Positions 12,550 to 24,440 of a stretch of 64,000 bases of DNA are shown in pieces (position 1 is the stretch's first letter; every line of letters begins with the position of its first letter). The position numbers and the translations under genes were made by a program. This DNA is from Acanthochromis polyacanthus. Taxonomy: Eukaryota > Chordata > Actinopteri > Pomacentridae. The stretch lies in assembly GCF_021347895.1 (NCBI RefSeq), contig NC_067122.1, positions 34,504,215 through 34,568,214 of the forward strand, given 5' to 3'. The notes beneath the pieces were generated by a model. That model was not told the origin of the DNA and did no database searches. It saw only the letters and a program-made list of their open reading frames with translations.

Positions 12550-14641
12550 GCTCAATGAGGTCTCCAAAGGTGACAGGAGAGGCTGGGAAAGAAAATAGCC
12601 TCGCAAGGAAGTGCTATAAAACTGAGACAAATACTGGCTAGTTTAAAGCAATGGCTTCAAATATATTTTATATATTTTTATTTTTTTATGTTGATGGTCC
12701 TAAATAATGCCCACTGGTGGCAACAATCAAACTTTTCCAACAATAAAACAGAAATAGCCCTACAGCTCTGATATAGCTCAGGACTCCACCAAAGGACGCG
12801 TTATGATCTACCTGTCAATCTGTGTGATGATTCACCTGTCTGAGCCTGACTGTCTCCACGTCAGGGATCATTTGTAATTCTAATTAACGATAATAATATG
12901 GATTTTGCTGCTCTCTGATGCTTCAGGTAGTTAAAAAACTCAGAAGAAAGATTCCTCCAAACAGCTGGAAACAACAAAGAAAAACAGCAAATACTGGATT
13001 ACATTCATTAGTGATGACTCTCCTTAATCTCGCACTCTCATTGCAGTAAAGTTTGACTGTTTAAATTTGTGACACGTTAACCTACTGAGTCATCCAGTCT
13101 ATTTTCTTCTATTTGTCCAGGCTTGGGTGCAAGTGTGGGATAGAAGAAAGACAAAACTGTGAATTTATAATTGATGAAATTGGTTGTCATCACTACAACA
13201 GCTATTACAGACAGTAGAGATGCTTCATTCATCTGAAAAGGTGGCCAATCATCTGCATTAATATGATGAAGCATCACAGCTCACTGCATTCTAAATTGTC
13301 ACACTGAAAACGCTATCTCCATAGGATGCAGGCTCACAAAGACTAGAGTAGACGTCTGGATACTGCAGATCAGTTCTTTTGACATCGAGTCCTCTATAGG
13401 TCAGTGGCAAATGAAGCAAACAAATGGAGCACTCCAGTATCTTTTCTACACAGACCAGTCAAACCTGGGCGGCCAAACGGAACCAAAATACATATATCTT
13501 CAAAATGAAAGATGTCAGGAAACAATAGACTATCTAACAATCACTGGAAGACAAACAACAGTTGCAATATTGACCAATGAAATATTTTCCAGACCAAGCA
13601 TGACTTAGAACCACAATAAACAGAAGCAATTGCATGGTCTGCATATGCCTTTTCAAAAGCTAATGTTTCTGTGAAGAATAGCAATATTTTGTGCTCTTTG
13701 AACGGTTATTGTCTTAGTATTTTGACATGCAAACATTTGCAAATTAGCACCTAATGGTGACCAAAGTTAATGCTGTGCAGCTCGTGTAGGACAGGAACCT
13801 GTGATGATTCATCTTCTAGATAGTTAACTGGAAAAAAATATATATATTTTGAATCTTCTTCAGGAGAGCATGAACACCTATAAATTTGTTCAATATTTCT
13901 AAAAAAAAATACATATACTAGGTACTAGGTAATACTAGGTACATTTAATTTTTTTCCCACTAGAATCCCTGCAGCAAATGTCAAGATGAACAGCCATCAA
14001 TACACAGCAGCTGTGACTCACTCTAACTGAATGGGTTGCAACTTTACACACAAACAAAATCTTGAGTATGAGGTCAGAATGCTTCGATAGCAAACGTGTT
14101 CCTATCCCAGCTGCCAGTTTCTATTATCTCAGCACTTTCTGATGTCAAACCATTCATTATTTGTTGCTCAAGGGTCACTGCGTTCTGATGACAAGGTCAG
14201 CATCCTGAATCTGAGGAGAGGATCCAGAGGGGAGCTGCTGTACGTCTAACTGGAAGACATAAGCGTATGAAAGCCACATTGGTTCTAAGTTAGGATGTCA
14301 AATATCCTGAGCATGTAGGGGTGAAGATGACATTTGATTTCATTAACCATTCCTTTTTTATCTTCACATGCTATGAAGAGTATGAATTTGAGATATGTAG
14401 ACGACCCTGACTGACTTCAGAATCATGTTTTTATACTGACATGTAAAAGCTTCTGTATCTAGGTAAAGCCATTAATCATAATTTAATCAATTTTACAGTA
14501 TAAAGGGAAGGAGGATGGAACGATAGCTGGAGGGAACTTAAACTGATAATTACTTTTCAGTAAATCTTCCCAGTTTCTTCCAAAGCAGCTCCAGAGCTCC
14601 TGGGATCTCCAACTGAGACTGCCAGAGATCTGAATAACATA
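12550..14641. other. No gene recognised
   Basis: Non-coding sequence. Contains short A/T runs (around 13835 and 13900) and a repeated TACTAGGTA phrase near 13917-13940. No domain-bearing frame. Confidence 0.45.
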
Positions 14642-15045
14642 CAGTGACTTCAGAACGTATTCAGACCCCAAATGTACTAGAAATCAAAAACTTGCATCTC
14701 TCCTTTACACATATTGCATATTCTTACCATTTGCTGTGCCTTCAGGTTATGCTCAGGGCATCCTTTGTGCTGTAATTTTCCTTGAGATGTGTCTACAACT
14801 TGAATAGAGTCCATCTGTGACACATTTAATCAACTGTACATAGTTTAGAAAAGGTTTGTACCTGTGTGTATTAAGGTCCCACAACTCACACTGCATGTCA
14901 GGACATAAACAAAGCCACAAAGTCAGAGGAATTCTCTGAAGACCTCTGTGATAAAGTTGTGGTGAGGCATAGATCCTGGAAAAGGCTATAAAACCATTTT
15001 TACTGCTTTAAGTATTTCCAGGAGCACAATGGCCTCAAAAATACT
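14642..15045 (+). mobile_element. 5' end of a degraded Tc1-like transposon
   Basis: After a TA (14640-14641) the sequence reads CAGTGACTTCAGAACGTATT, resembling the terminus of a widespread fish Tc1 family. It is followed by a leader with CTTGAGATGTGTCTACAACT and by the degraded start of the transposase frame, including CATAGATCCTGGAAAAGGCT and AGCACAATGGCCTC. These match, from memory, the N-terminal coding part of fish Tc1 transposases. The catalytic part and right end are missing, and the frame contains stops. Confidence 0.7.
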
Positions 15046-15738
15046 TAATTGTTATTTATAATATTGCTAAAATTGATTTCTTTAAGTTAATTAATCTTTG
15101 AATAGTTTATTTTGTTGCAATGTTTTAACAGTTTCCTTTTAAGAAATCCCACAATTTGATTCGTTAAGCATTGCCCTTTATGTAGGATTCTTTTCTTGTC
15201 CTCTCATTACCTCTTATGCATACGTCTTCTGCAGATACATCGAGACAATTTTTCTCTGAAAAAAAAGTGACTTCAATCTTCAATGAATTGGACCATTTTT
15301 CCCATGTCTATTTCTGTAAGACACCTCACAGGTGTGTTTATTTTAATTTTAAGATCTTCTCTGCAGTGGTTAGTGTGGTGTCTTGAATGTCTGAGCTGTC
15401 TCCTCTGTTTTCTGGGTGTGAGAGGTCAAAGCTGGGCTATCACATCATGAGCACACTAGTAACAAAGTTTATAAGAAATAACACAATAATACAGCTTGAT
15501 AATGTTATGGTAAGTTGTGGTTAGATATGATTAAATGATGGTTACATGAATTATGATTAATGAGATTAATTGTGATAGAATATTGATTAAATGTAATAAA
15601 AACATTCCCAACAGCAATCATCCTCTTGCACCTTGATTACTGGACGGTGCCGCCGAGTTATATCTGGGAGAGGGTACACGCATCCTCTTGCCTCTTCCTG
15701 GAGCCTGACTGTCGCATCGGCAGCTTTTTTTTTTTTAG
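15046..15738. other. No gene recognised
   Basis: AT-rich sequence with repeated ATGATTAA/GATTAAATG words near 15490-15600. It ends in an uninterrupted T tract and AG (15725-15738), which could be a splice acceptor for the candidate exon that follows. Confidence 0.45.
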
Positions 15739-15792
15739 CGTGGATGTGTTGGATCCACATGGCTGTCGAGCTCCTCCTGTTCACTCTTGCAG
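15739..15792 (+). CDS. Candidate signal-peptide exon (speculative)
   Basis: A 54-bp segment lies between a strong acceptor-like site (T tract then AG at 15737-15738) and a consensus donor (CAG|GTATGT at 15792/15793). It contains an ATG at 15744 and another in the same frame at 15759. The second gives MAVELLLFTLA, a short hydrophobic stretch like a signal peptide core, and the frame leaves the exon in phase 1, common after signal-peptide exons. A segment at 16640-16658 between CAG and GTGAGT would continue it in frame as GAVGPV. No known protein was recognised and no further exons were found, so this may be chance. Known biology covers only the splice consensus; the gene itself is inference. 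Confidence 0.22.
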
Positions 15793-17321
15793 GTATGTTC
15801 CAACGTGGTCGCTGCATCTCTGGGTTATATTAGTATGTGTCTGATGCGCTTTCTGCATTTTAGCCAAGTCAGCTGGTATCTTGGCTGAAGGATGGGAGTT
15901 GGGCGTGCGTGGCCTCGGAACCGTGCATAATAATCAATGCGCTGCGTTGGATTTATGAGGTAAGCTGGTTTGCTTCTGTCTGGCACTTTCATGCGCTTCT
16001 GTGGGTTGTACATGACATGACTCAGGTTTCTGATTGCTGTTGGCAGTTATCAAGCTGCGTTCTGTTGCGGCGTCCTTACCTGTTGCGTGGGAAGCTGCAC
16101 CTTCACTGACGGGTGGCTCCAAATCAGGCCGCTGCTCTACTGTTGTTCTGTCTGTGGGTTCACTGCAGCAAGCTTTCTGCTCATCTGCTATTGTTTTATT
16201 GTTGCTCTTCTTAAACTGATCTCTGTGTGCATGCATGTGCCACATGGCACATTTGGAGTGTAAGATTTACAGCTGGGCCAGGCACACTGATCCTCATCAG
16301 CCAACCTATTGAAATTTAGTTAGTTGTTGTTTTTTTTTTGGTATTATAATAAGTTATTAGTATTAGTTTTATATATTCTTGTTTACAGATCTCAGAAGCA
16401 TTTATTTTCAGTCATCGGTTATGGTCTTTTTTTTTTTTTTTTTTTTTAGCAATCTTGTGTTTAGCTATTCAGTTATCTTTTTGGTTTATTGGGCTGACTG
16501 CGTGTGGGTAACTGACACGGTTAAGCCTTGGTGGTGACCTCCTGGGTCCAGCATAGTGTGGTGTCAGGACAGTTGTTTTAATCTATACATTTTTGGCCTC
16601 TTTTCTGTGACTAACTGTTTGCATCTTCTCTCTGGACAGGAGCTGTTGGGCCAGTGTGGTGAGTGGCCTACTGATCCCCTGCGGTGGTGGTCCCTACACT
16701 TCCTGTACAGTAATGCATTTGGGTGTCTTCGTGTTTTATTTCTTCACGTGTGGTGTGTAGCATCAGGACCCTTCCCCTCTTCAGTTAGCCATTTCTGCCT
16801 GGTAAGCCCTCAGCCCTGTACCTAGTGTCTGTATTTGTTTGGGTAGCAAACTTAACTAAGCCTTGGGGCCCTAGCGGATCATGGGATATTGTGCCACTTA
16901 CTATTAAATGACTTATTGGCATTGCCACTCAAGGATTTTAATTGAGAGATTGTGAACTTTTTTAGGATTATTAAATTATATTTTTGTATACTTTGAATCA
17001 CGTCTGTCTCAGGTGTTGTCCTTACCTGCGTGACCTTTTTGTCAAGAGCAGTGGTCCCCTCTAAGAAACTGGAGTGGGGAGTGAAACTCCCCCGGATGAC
17101 ATTGTTGGATACTTAATAAATAACAGACTACATCTAACCCTCGTAGCATTGCCACAATATCAATTTAAATGAAATCTACAACACAGTAAAGTGTGCTGTC
17201 ATGAGCAGAGCCTCTGTGTTGTCCTTCAGGCTGACTTTTTGTGGTCGATGGTAGGATTTCTTGATGTTAGTCTTTTCCTCTATTTGCCAATGATACGTCC
17301 CATGGAAGAGTTTGGTCTCCC
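15793..17321. other. No gene recognised; T-rich tracts
   Basis: Apart from the doubtful 19-bp segment at 16640-16658 with splice-like flanks, I see only non-coding sequence. A T homopolymer of more than 20 bases lies near 16422-16447. Confidence 0.4.
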
Positions 17322-17860
17322 ATGATGTTTTCTCTTCCCTCTGATCACCTTCTGTCTTCTGCTGTTCCTAGTAGATTGCCCAGGGCGGGCATTGTTCATA
17401 AGTATAAATGGACGCCCCTTGTTTGTTCCTGGCTCTCACTAATCTTTACCTCACCTCTTTTAGTTATTCATAGAGCCATAGGATGCAGGATGTTGGGTGG
17501 AACCCTCCATGTGTAGTCACATGTGTCTTCTCCTGTGGCTAGCTTATTATTCCAGCTGGGTATCTGGTGGCTGCTGGGGTTCACATGTCACAGCCTTAGA
17601 TCACATTCCTTCCATTGAGCTGGCTTCTCAGCACCTGTCTTACTCTTTGGATATATTTGGTTGTTAGTGACCTCCTTGCATCCTCATCATGGGTCCTACT
17701 GGACTTTATGATAACCAGGTGCTTGTAGCTGTCCTGCCTTTCGATGTCCATCCTGTATATCTGGTTGAGTGCATCAGTGATGTCCCTTTCAGTCCTGGCA
17801 TACAGCTTGGTGTCATTGCTGTACAGGAGGTGGGTGATGGTCACCCCGCTAAAAAATCAT
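17322..17860 (-). pseudogene. Non-LTR retrotransposon reverse transcriptase remnant
   Basis: On the minus strand, 17844-17596 encodes an 82-codon frame with HLLYSNDTKLYARTERDI, a decayed version of the YxDD active-site segment of a LINE RT, followed after an internal deletion by KYIQRVRQVLRSQLNG. Below 17596, other frames give RYPAGIIS followed by a TAG where the family usually has Trp, then HGGFHP and a segment like RLVRAR. The order matches the end of the RT and the C-terminal domain of a non-LTR element seen in many fish. The second Asp region reads SND, and the multiple frame changes and stops show it is dead. I cannot assign the clade with certainty. Confidence 0.75.
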
Positions 17861-17921
17861 CTGTATCCACTGTGTGTGATGAGGTAACTAAGAGGTTCAG
17901 GCTATGGAAAACACCAGCAGG

Positions 17922-17960
17922 AGGCACCATTAAGTGCAGATGCCGCACTTAATGGTGCCT
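17922..17960. repeat. Perfect 16-bp-stem hairpin
   Basis: AGGCACCATTAAGTGC (17922-17937) pairs perfectly with 17945-17960 across a 7-nt loop. It lies about 60 bp beyond the LINE remnant and contains no T run of a terminator type. Confidence 0.9.
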
Positions 17961-18479
17961 TAATTGACTTCCAGTGACTTTTCAAAAAGCTTATTGAATT
18001 CTTGAACATTATCAGAGCACTGTTAGCCTTGTATAGTGCCAAGAACTATTGTGTCTATGTGTGAGACATTGAGTCAGGTTTTATTGTAGTAAATAAAGAT
18101 GGTTAAGGTTGGCCTGTGAATCACACTGACTTCCTTAACTCTGCTGCCCGGGGCTGGGATCATCTCAGTAAGTTCTAATTCTGTTGGAGCCTTTCTACTT
18201 CCAACTGTGATAGCAGCTCAGTGATAGACACACAAAGAGCTGCAGTGAATTATATTTTAAATATTCACTTTAATCAACACAAGATAACTTGGGACGATAG
18301 AGGAAGTGCTACATCAGCAGTTATTGCACTTTTTAATAGCGGGTCACTGCTTACTGATGGAAACCCAAACGGTTGGTAGTGATAGTCAGTTAGTGTGTGT
18401 TACAGAAAGATGGAGAGAAGATATGTTTGTGTGCATACTACATAGCACATATGCATCATTCATCAATTCATCATTCACA
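17961..18479. other. No gene recognised
   Basis: Non-coding, with no repeat boundary or domain-bearing frame. Confidence 0.45.
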
Positions 18480-19046
18480 GTGAAGAGATGTGTTAAGGAG
18501 CGGCGGTGTTTTAGAACCCAAAAGGCAGGCACACAGACAGGCACACAAAACAACAGATTTAATGTAATTAAATAAACAGAAAACACTCCATAAGGGAGGC
18601 ACAGGGAACAACTGAACGGGGGCTAAACTAAACTAAGGAGCCGTGGTGGGGGCTTTAACTGAACTAACAGGGGGTGACTCACGTTTGTCCGGGGGTCGGG
18701 AGACGAGGCAGGGGCAGAGGAACGGGGCCGGGCAGAACGGGGCAGACGGGGACCGATGGCGGGGACGTGGCAGGACGGCAGGGTGGAGAAGCCCAGAGCA
18801 GACAGCGGTAGTGCAGAGCAGAGGGGGAGACAAAGCAGATGAGGGGTTCCAGATGAGGGGGGAGACGGAGCAGAGCAGACTGGTGTGTTGTGGGAGGTGA
18901 ACTGCAGGCAATGACCCAGCTGAGAGCAGTGGGGAGAGCCAGGCTGCAGAGGAGCGCCGCTGATTGGTGATCTGGATCAGCGGCGCTCCTCTGCAGCCAT
19001 TCTTAATTAGATGGAGCTCAGCACAGGAGAGGGAGGGGCCATGACA
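18480..19046. repeat. G-rich dispersed repeat with 22-bp hairpin
   Basis: A strongly purine-skewed stretch (many GGGG, GGCAGG and GACGGGG words) that stands out from the AT-rich neighbourhood. From memory, similar G-rich segments are dispersed in teleost genomes. Inside it, 18942-18963 and 18977-18998 are perfectly complementary over 22 bp with a 13-nt loop. Frames on both strands here reflect base skew and are not called as genes. Confidence 0.55.
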
Positions 19047-19438
19047 AGATGGCCTGCTTTATTTATGTGTTTATTTTAATAGTCACGGTACTGAGTCAAA
19101 TTTTATATTTTTTCATATCCTGGAAATTAATGTATTCATACTTCCATTTTTGTTTGCTTGTTTTACAACTTTTATCTTGTAACATAATCAGACAACACAA
19201 TTTTCATGAAGCAGAAAACTCCAACAGAAGACAGGCTGGTTTTGTAATGCATATGACCAGTGCAATGGAGCCCATACTTGCACATGCATGTGACAGGGAG
19301 TGTGTTCTTCTATTTTGTGCATGTGTATATGGATGTAAAGTTGTGTGTGTGCACCACAGTGTCCTGGTTCTGCAGCATCATCACTGCACCCCTCCCTGCT
19401 CGGCAGAGCTCGTTTATAAAAGACCCAACCAGCCCAGA

Positions 19439-19441
<3 letters not shown>

Positions 19442-19526
<85 letters not shown>
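19442..19526. repeat. (GT)n microsatellite, about 85 bp
   Basis: A pure GT tract. It produces long cysteine/valine (plus) and histidine/threonine (minus) shadow frames, including the 255-codon frame at 19049-19816, none of which is credible. Confidence 0.99.
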
Positions 19527-19528
<2 letters not shown>

Positions 19529-20544
19529 GTGCATGCACTTGGTTGTCCAGCCATCCCAGATTTATGGCAGATCCCCTCATTCATCATGAGAGATAGAAGG
19601 GAATCAGGAGAGGAGGACAGAGAGTCAGACTGTGCACTGCAGCTGGAGCAGCAGGGAACATGCATTAGAATTACTGTGCTACTAATGTGGTCGTCTTCAG
19701 TGTCTAATGCAGAGCAGAAATGCCTCTGCTGTTCTTGTTGTGTAACAGTGCAGATTGGAAGGACATTTGGTGCTGAAAATGAGCTAGCAGACAGAGAGCA
19801 GAATAATCATGAATGACATTGCTTCTCTTGAGAACTTGACAACATTCAAATGACCAACATTGTGCTATGAATACAAAATCTGGATTAGGTGAGAGTTCTA
19901 AGAGTGTAGGTTGTTTGTTGTGTCAAAGCATCCTGAGCCTCTTTCCAGGTTCCAAAATGAGAGGATTTAGCTTTACAGGGTCCAAAACCGACAGATCATG
20001 AAGTCAAACGTTTATCAGGTTAAACTGCCAACAAGGAACCAGTGTGAAAATGAAAAATGGCATACAAGCTTTATAGCAAATACAAGAGGGATGATGTGTT
20101 CATTCAGTCATCGTAAAGATCTCATACACGGTGGCTACATCTCAACACAATTTCACACGTATTCAAACTAAAAGTCATTAATATACCCATAGGTCATTTC
20201 CATATTGCTTTCCTTTTTGCAGTTGTTCTGGGCCCTGTTCTGTCAGATTATACATCCATCAATTAAAAAAATTTACAAGAGGCTAACAGGCAATCATATA
20301 TCAGCAGCTGCAAGTGGCTGTGACCTTGTCCAGGTTATCAACCCCTCCTTTTTTCTGGTTATAGTCCCAGAGCATTTGTGGTTTTCTGTCTTCTCTGCTG
20401 CTCAGGACAGCATCTTTGTGCATGGTGCTCATCAGCAGGACATTTCTTTCCTTTCTTGGGGCAATAGGAGACAACAGTGAAGGCAGTGAAGGCCTGTTCT
20501 TCATCACAGGCAGCTCAGAGGGAAGCTCCAGCTCCTTTATTCTC
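19527..20544. other. No gene recognised
   Basis: Non-coding sequence with no recognised transposon ends or domains. Confidence 0.45.
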
Positions 20545-20547
20545 ACT

Positions 20548-21471
20548 GGGCCTCATTCATGAAGCATTCTTAAGAACAAATCTGTTCTTAGAGCCTTTTT
20601 AAGAAGATTTTTGGCATTCACGAACGTGTTCTTAACTGACCTGTTCTTAAAAGTAAGAACAAATTCTAAGAACACTCAGGAGGACTCTTACACACAAAAA
20701 ATCTGCTCTTTTAGAATTTTGTTACAGTCAAAACTGATCCAAAAATTTGAATTTCTTTCTTAAAATGATTCAAATATTACCACAAATTATTTAATTTAAA
20801 ACTAGATTTATTCAATTGAATTTTAGTGATCAGTGGTTTTATAGTTCAGTGCCAGTTAAACTCAAAATCAGATTTTAGATCTGAAGCTGCACTTGGTCAC
20901 ATTAACGTGTTTGGAGGTCTGTGGGAGGTACAAGCGCAATGACCACTACGACGTGCACGCGCGATGACCGCCGCCACGTGCACACGCCCCGGTGTGCACG
21001 CGCGCGCTGACCGGGGAGACAAGGCGGACATGGCCTGAGCAGTTTTACCTGTCATTGCAGCAGAGGCAGAGGATGTTTTATTACGACACACACCCTTTCT
21101 GAGTATAAAAGTTTAGCTGTCTCAGGTCAGACTTTATTGGCTGTTTGAAGCTCTGTCATCTGCAGAAATGATCATCACTCTGGTGGGCGGAGTTTCACCT
21201 GCACTCCAGTGCTCACGTGTCTCAAACACGCTCTTGCTGCTGCCTTATAAGGAAGTTTAGAGGGTGTACCTTTTACATTTACAAGTCAATACAATGTAAA
21301 TGTCATGTTAATGAGAGGGGAGGGTGTTCGTAGAGACTGTTCTTGAATCCGGCGCATCTCCCTCCTAAGAACAGATTTGGCTTGTCAAGAATCCGACGTA
21401 CTTTTCTCTTGGGAGTTCTTAAAGCCGTTCTTACGAACACTTTTCTACGAACGCGTTCATGAATGAGGCCC
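20548..21471. mobile_element. MITE with GGGCCTCATTCATGAA termini
   Basis: The left end GGGCCTCATTCATGAA is repeated in inverted orientation at the right end, followed inwards by imperfect TTCTTAAGAAC/GTTCTTACGAAC words. ACT flanks both sides (20545-20547 and 21472-21474), a possible 3-bp target duplication as in PIF/Harbinger elements. The 924-bp interior has no transposase. It does contain a CpG-dense block (about 20930-21015) with CACGTGCAC and GTGCACGCGCG words. Superfamily is inferred from the ends only. Confidence 0.8.
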
Positions 21472-21474
21472 ACT

Positions 21475-22842
21475 GTCCCCACTATGGTTACCTTCCTTTA
21501 CAGCAGTTCTTCACCCAGAGTGTACGATGTTAAAAAATAAATCAAAGTTCTCAACAATGTATGTTTCCCCCTCCCTCAAACCATGTAAACTGTCAGTGGT
21601 TTTCACTCTACTACAGTTATGGTGAAGTTCTGTAGGGCCCTGAAGCTTTTGGAAGATTATAAAATTGCATGTTAGAGTGACCTCAATATCCTCCACAACA
21701 ACCAACACAACAGTGTGTAAAATGTTGACATTTGTTATATGTGTTGTTCAGTTAAAACAGCCTGACGTCAGATTAATCCCAAAGAACACTGATGTGTACA
21801 ACGTGTGTGCGGGACATGGAACGCATATCATCATGTTAGTTTTATATTTACCCAGTTGTTCTCATCAAATTAGAAAAGGTTAATATATGTGAAACAAAAA
21901 GATATTAATCATTAATCATACAATCATACATTGTAACCACCGCTGTAAACTTGGATTCTTTCTAACAGCCAGCAGGGGGCAACTTCTGTGGTTGCAAAAA
22001 GAATTCTGATTGTATAGAAATCTGAGAGAATGACCCTACTATTCCCTTGATTTTCTAACTCAGTAAACATTTTCCTGATTAGTTTGTGGTCTCATGAGCT
22101 AGCCTCAAATCTTTTGTGTGGTGCTCATCTGGTAAAATATGCTCTCATTTAGAGCACAGCAAAGAATACAACAGGTTATTATAAGGTGGGAGCTACCTGG
22201 TGATTAACTGTTGCAGAGTTCTCACTCAGATCCAATTTTTGCTTACTGGTTGCAAAAGATGGTGATGTCCAAATGCAAAACTTGAGCCTTCAAAACAGGA
22301 ATTCACAAACCAGCAGAAGATGTCATTGTGTGTGTTTACATCTTTTGTAGTGAGGACAATCACAGTTGTGGATGTATCTAACCAGAGGAGGTTTTATCCA
22401 CTTCTGGACTGATGCTTGTACAGGCACAGGGCCAGCTGCTGTCTAGTCAGCTTGTCCTTTTTCTCTTCTTTGAAGTTCAGGTAATCCCATATCCTTTTTT
22501 CATCAGGTACACCTGACCTGGGAAGACCTATTCAGATGCACGATTACTGAGCACATAAGACCTCTAAAGCGCAGCATACGAGACAGAAATATTCCACAAG
22601 ATGAATCTATAAGCCCTGAGTTTGAGTGAGAAGCTGCGGCATCAGTTATGAGGCTATGTGCTGTGAAGCCTCCTAAAGCCTTATGGATTTACATTCACAA
22701 TATGAACAACACTTGCAGGAAGCACCTTAGCTCCCTGCGGCTAACTGTGTGCATGTGTATGTGAGACAGTGTGCTTAGACATTTTCTCACATATCCACCC
22801 AAATATCCTATTCCCTCTCAAACACTACCTTTTCTTTTTTTA

Positions 22843-22845
<3 letters not shown>
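21475..22845. other. No gene recognised
   Basis: Non-coding; nothing beyond unremarkable single-copy-looking sequence. Confidence 0.45.

Positions 22846-22908
<63 letters not shown>
22846..22908. repeat. (CA)n microsatellite
   Basis: A pure CA tract of about 63 bp. Confidence 0.99.
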
Positions 22909-22911
<3 letters not shown>

Positions 22912-24039
22912 TCAAGCAACCCTCTAGGGACAGCAGCATGTGTGTATGAGACACAGTGGACGTATTGCAGTTCGCTGCATTATTGATCAGCTGATTCCCC
23001 AGGGCATGTGATACAGACTGGCCATGTTGATTTTCCACTTCACACACACCAGCAGAGATGCACACTTTCGCCCCAGGAATCACGTACAGAGCAGTTCAAG
23101 ACCAAGTTCACAGAGAGTGGTTTGTGTGTCTGTGTGTGTGCAGTCTGAAATACAGAGCTATGTGAGTAGGGAAAGAGTAGGAATTAAAAACTCCCATCAA
23201 GCCCATATACGTACACACGCATACCTGAAGTAGAGCCCAATCACAGCTTACATTCTTCTGCTTTCTTTGGCACATAGCTTGACTCAGATGCAGACTAAGT
23301 TCTCTAGAATCATTAGAATCCACCACCAGCTGACTGCAGTCCTATGTGGGGACGTCTAATATTTCCATTGAGTCGCTGTGTTGGCTTCACTCACCTTCAG
23401 GTCCCAAGTCATCTCGAGACACATAAAGTTATTGAGTTCTGTTGAAGTCAGCTGGAGTTCGTTCAGGCCCCTTCTATAATTCATTTGGCTCACATCGAGC
23501 GCTTCGCAGAGACAAACTAATTTTCATGTTGGAATGGTATGAGGTTAAGTGGAGATATATTAGGTTATATTGATTTCACTGGATTCATTTCAGGAAGATC
23601 ATATAACATGATATGATATCAGGATATCAATGAAGCTAAGAGAATGCTTTCAGAGACACATTATGGTCAGTCTACATGGACATGCAGTTTATTTTTCTAC
23701 GCAAAGGCCAGACGGACTGCTGTGGTACCTGATTGTGAATGTAGAGCTGGGCTATAAACTTAAAGACACTGTTAAGATTTACAGTGATGCTGTACTGATA
23801 CAGTCAGTTCTGCTGGTAACAGCATGTGCAGTTTATTACAACAGTAAAGACTGACAGTGAAGAACAGTGTAAGTTGTAAGAAAGATGACCTGATTTCTTA
23901 AAGGCGTGAAGATAAAGAAGACACTTCAATGTTTTGAGAAATTCTTACTTTTTCTTTTCTATATTTTACTATTTTAAAATAACAAAAAAAGAAAAAGAAA
24001 AAGCTCCCAAAGCAAAAGTCTGGCTATCCTGTGTGGTCA
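22909..24039. other. No gene recognised
   Basis: Non-coding sequence without a recognisable domain or repeat boundary. Confidence 0.45.
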
Positions 24040-24440
24040 GAATCTTCGGCTAACTTCTCAAATCCTCTCAAGTCTTTTGTTCCAGTTTGGTGAATTTTTG
24101 CCTGTTTTTCCTGCAAACATCTTCTAGTTGTGTGATAAGGTGGCTGTCATGCATGCGCTGCTGTTTTGAAGTCAATCTACAGATTTTTCTTATGTGTGTT
24201 GGAAGACTGTGAGCATCACGGCAAAACCTTCAGTCTGTGCTTCTTCGGGGAATCCACTGTGGGTTTTGAGGTATGTGTGGGATCATTATCCTGTTGTAAA
24301 GTCATCCTCTTTTCATCTCTAGCTTTTTGTAGGGGCTCCTCTAAAAGAATTGCCATCTTTTTTCCACGCACAAACATACCTCTGCTCACTGTGGCCAAAA
24401 GGTTGTATTCAAACTTTATCAATCCACAGAGCATATGTCA
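24040..24440 (-). pseudogene. Tc1-like transposase C-terminal remnant
   Basis: The minus strand encodes TLQQDNDPTHTSKPTVDSP followed by KKHRLKVLP. This matches the [11 protein letters not shown] segment around the second catalytic Asp of Tc1-family transposases and its downstream helix. After stops and frame changes it continues with segments like FKTAAHA and AKIHQTGTKDL, corresponding to the family's usual LK-AVH-R and KIP--R---L- stretch. The expected DLNPIE block carrying the catalytic Glu is lost or corrupted. No TIRs were found. The family differs from the two Tc1 copies at 28-36 kb. Confidence 0.65.

Noticed and set aside
19049..19816. 255-codon plus-strand frame and its minus-strand partners
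   Set aside because: The frames run through an 85-bp pure (GT)n tract; the Cys-Val or His-Thr repeats explain their length, with no domain on either side.
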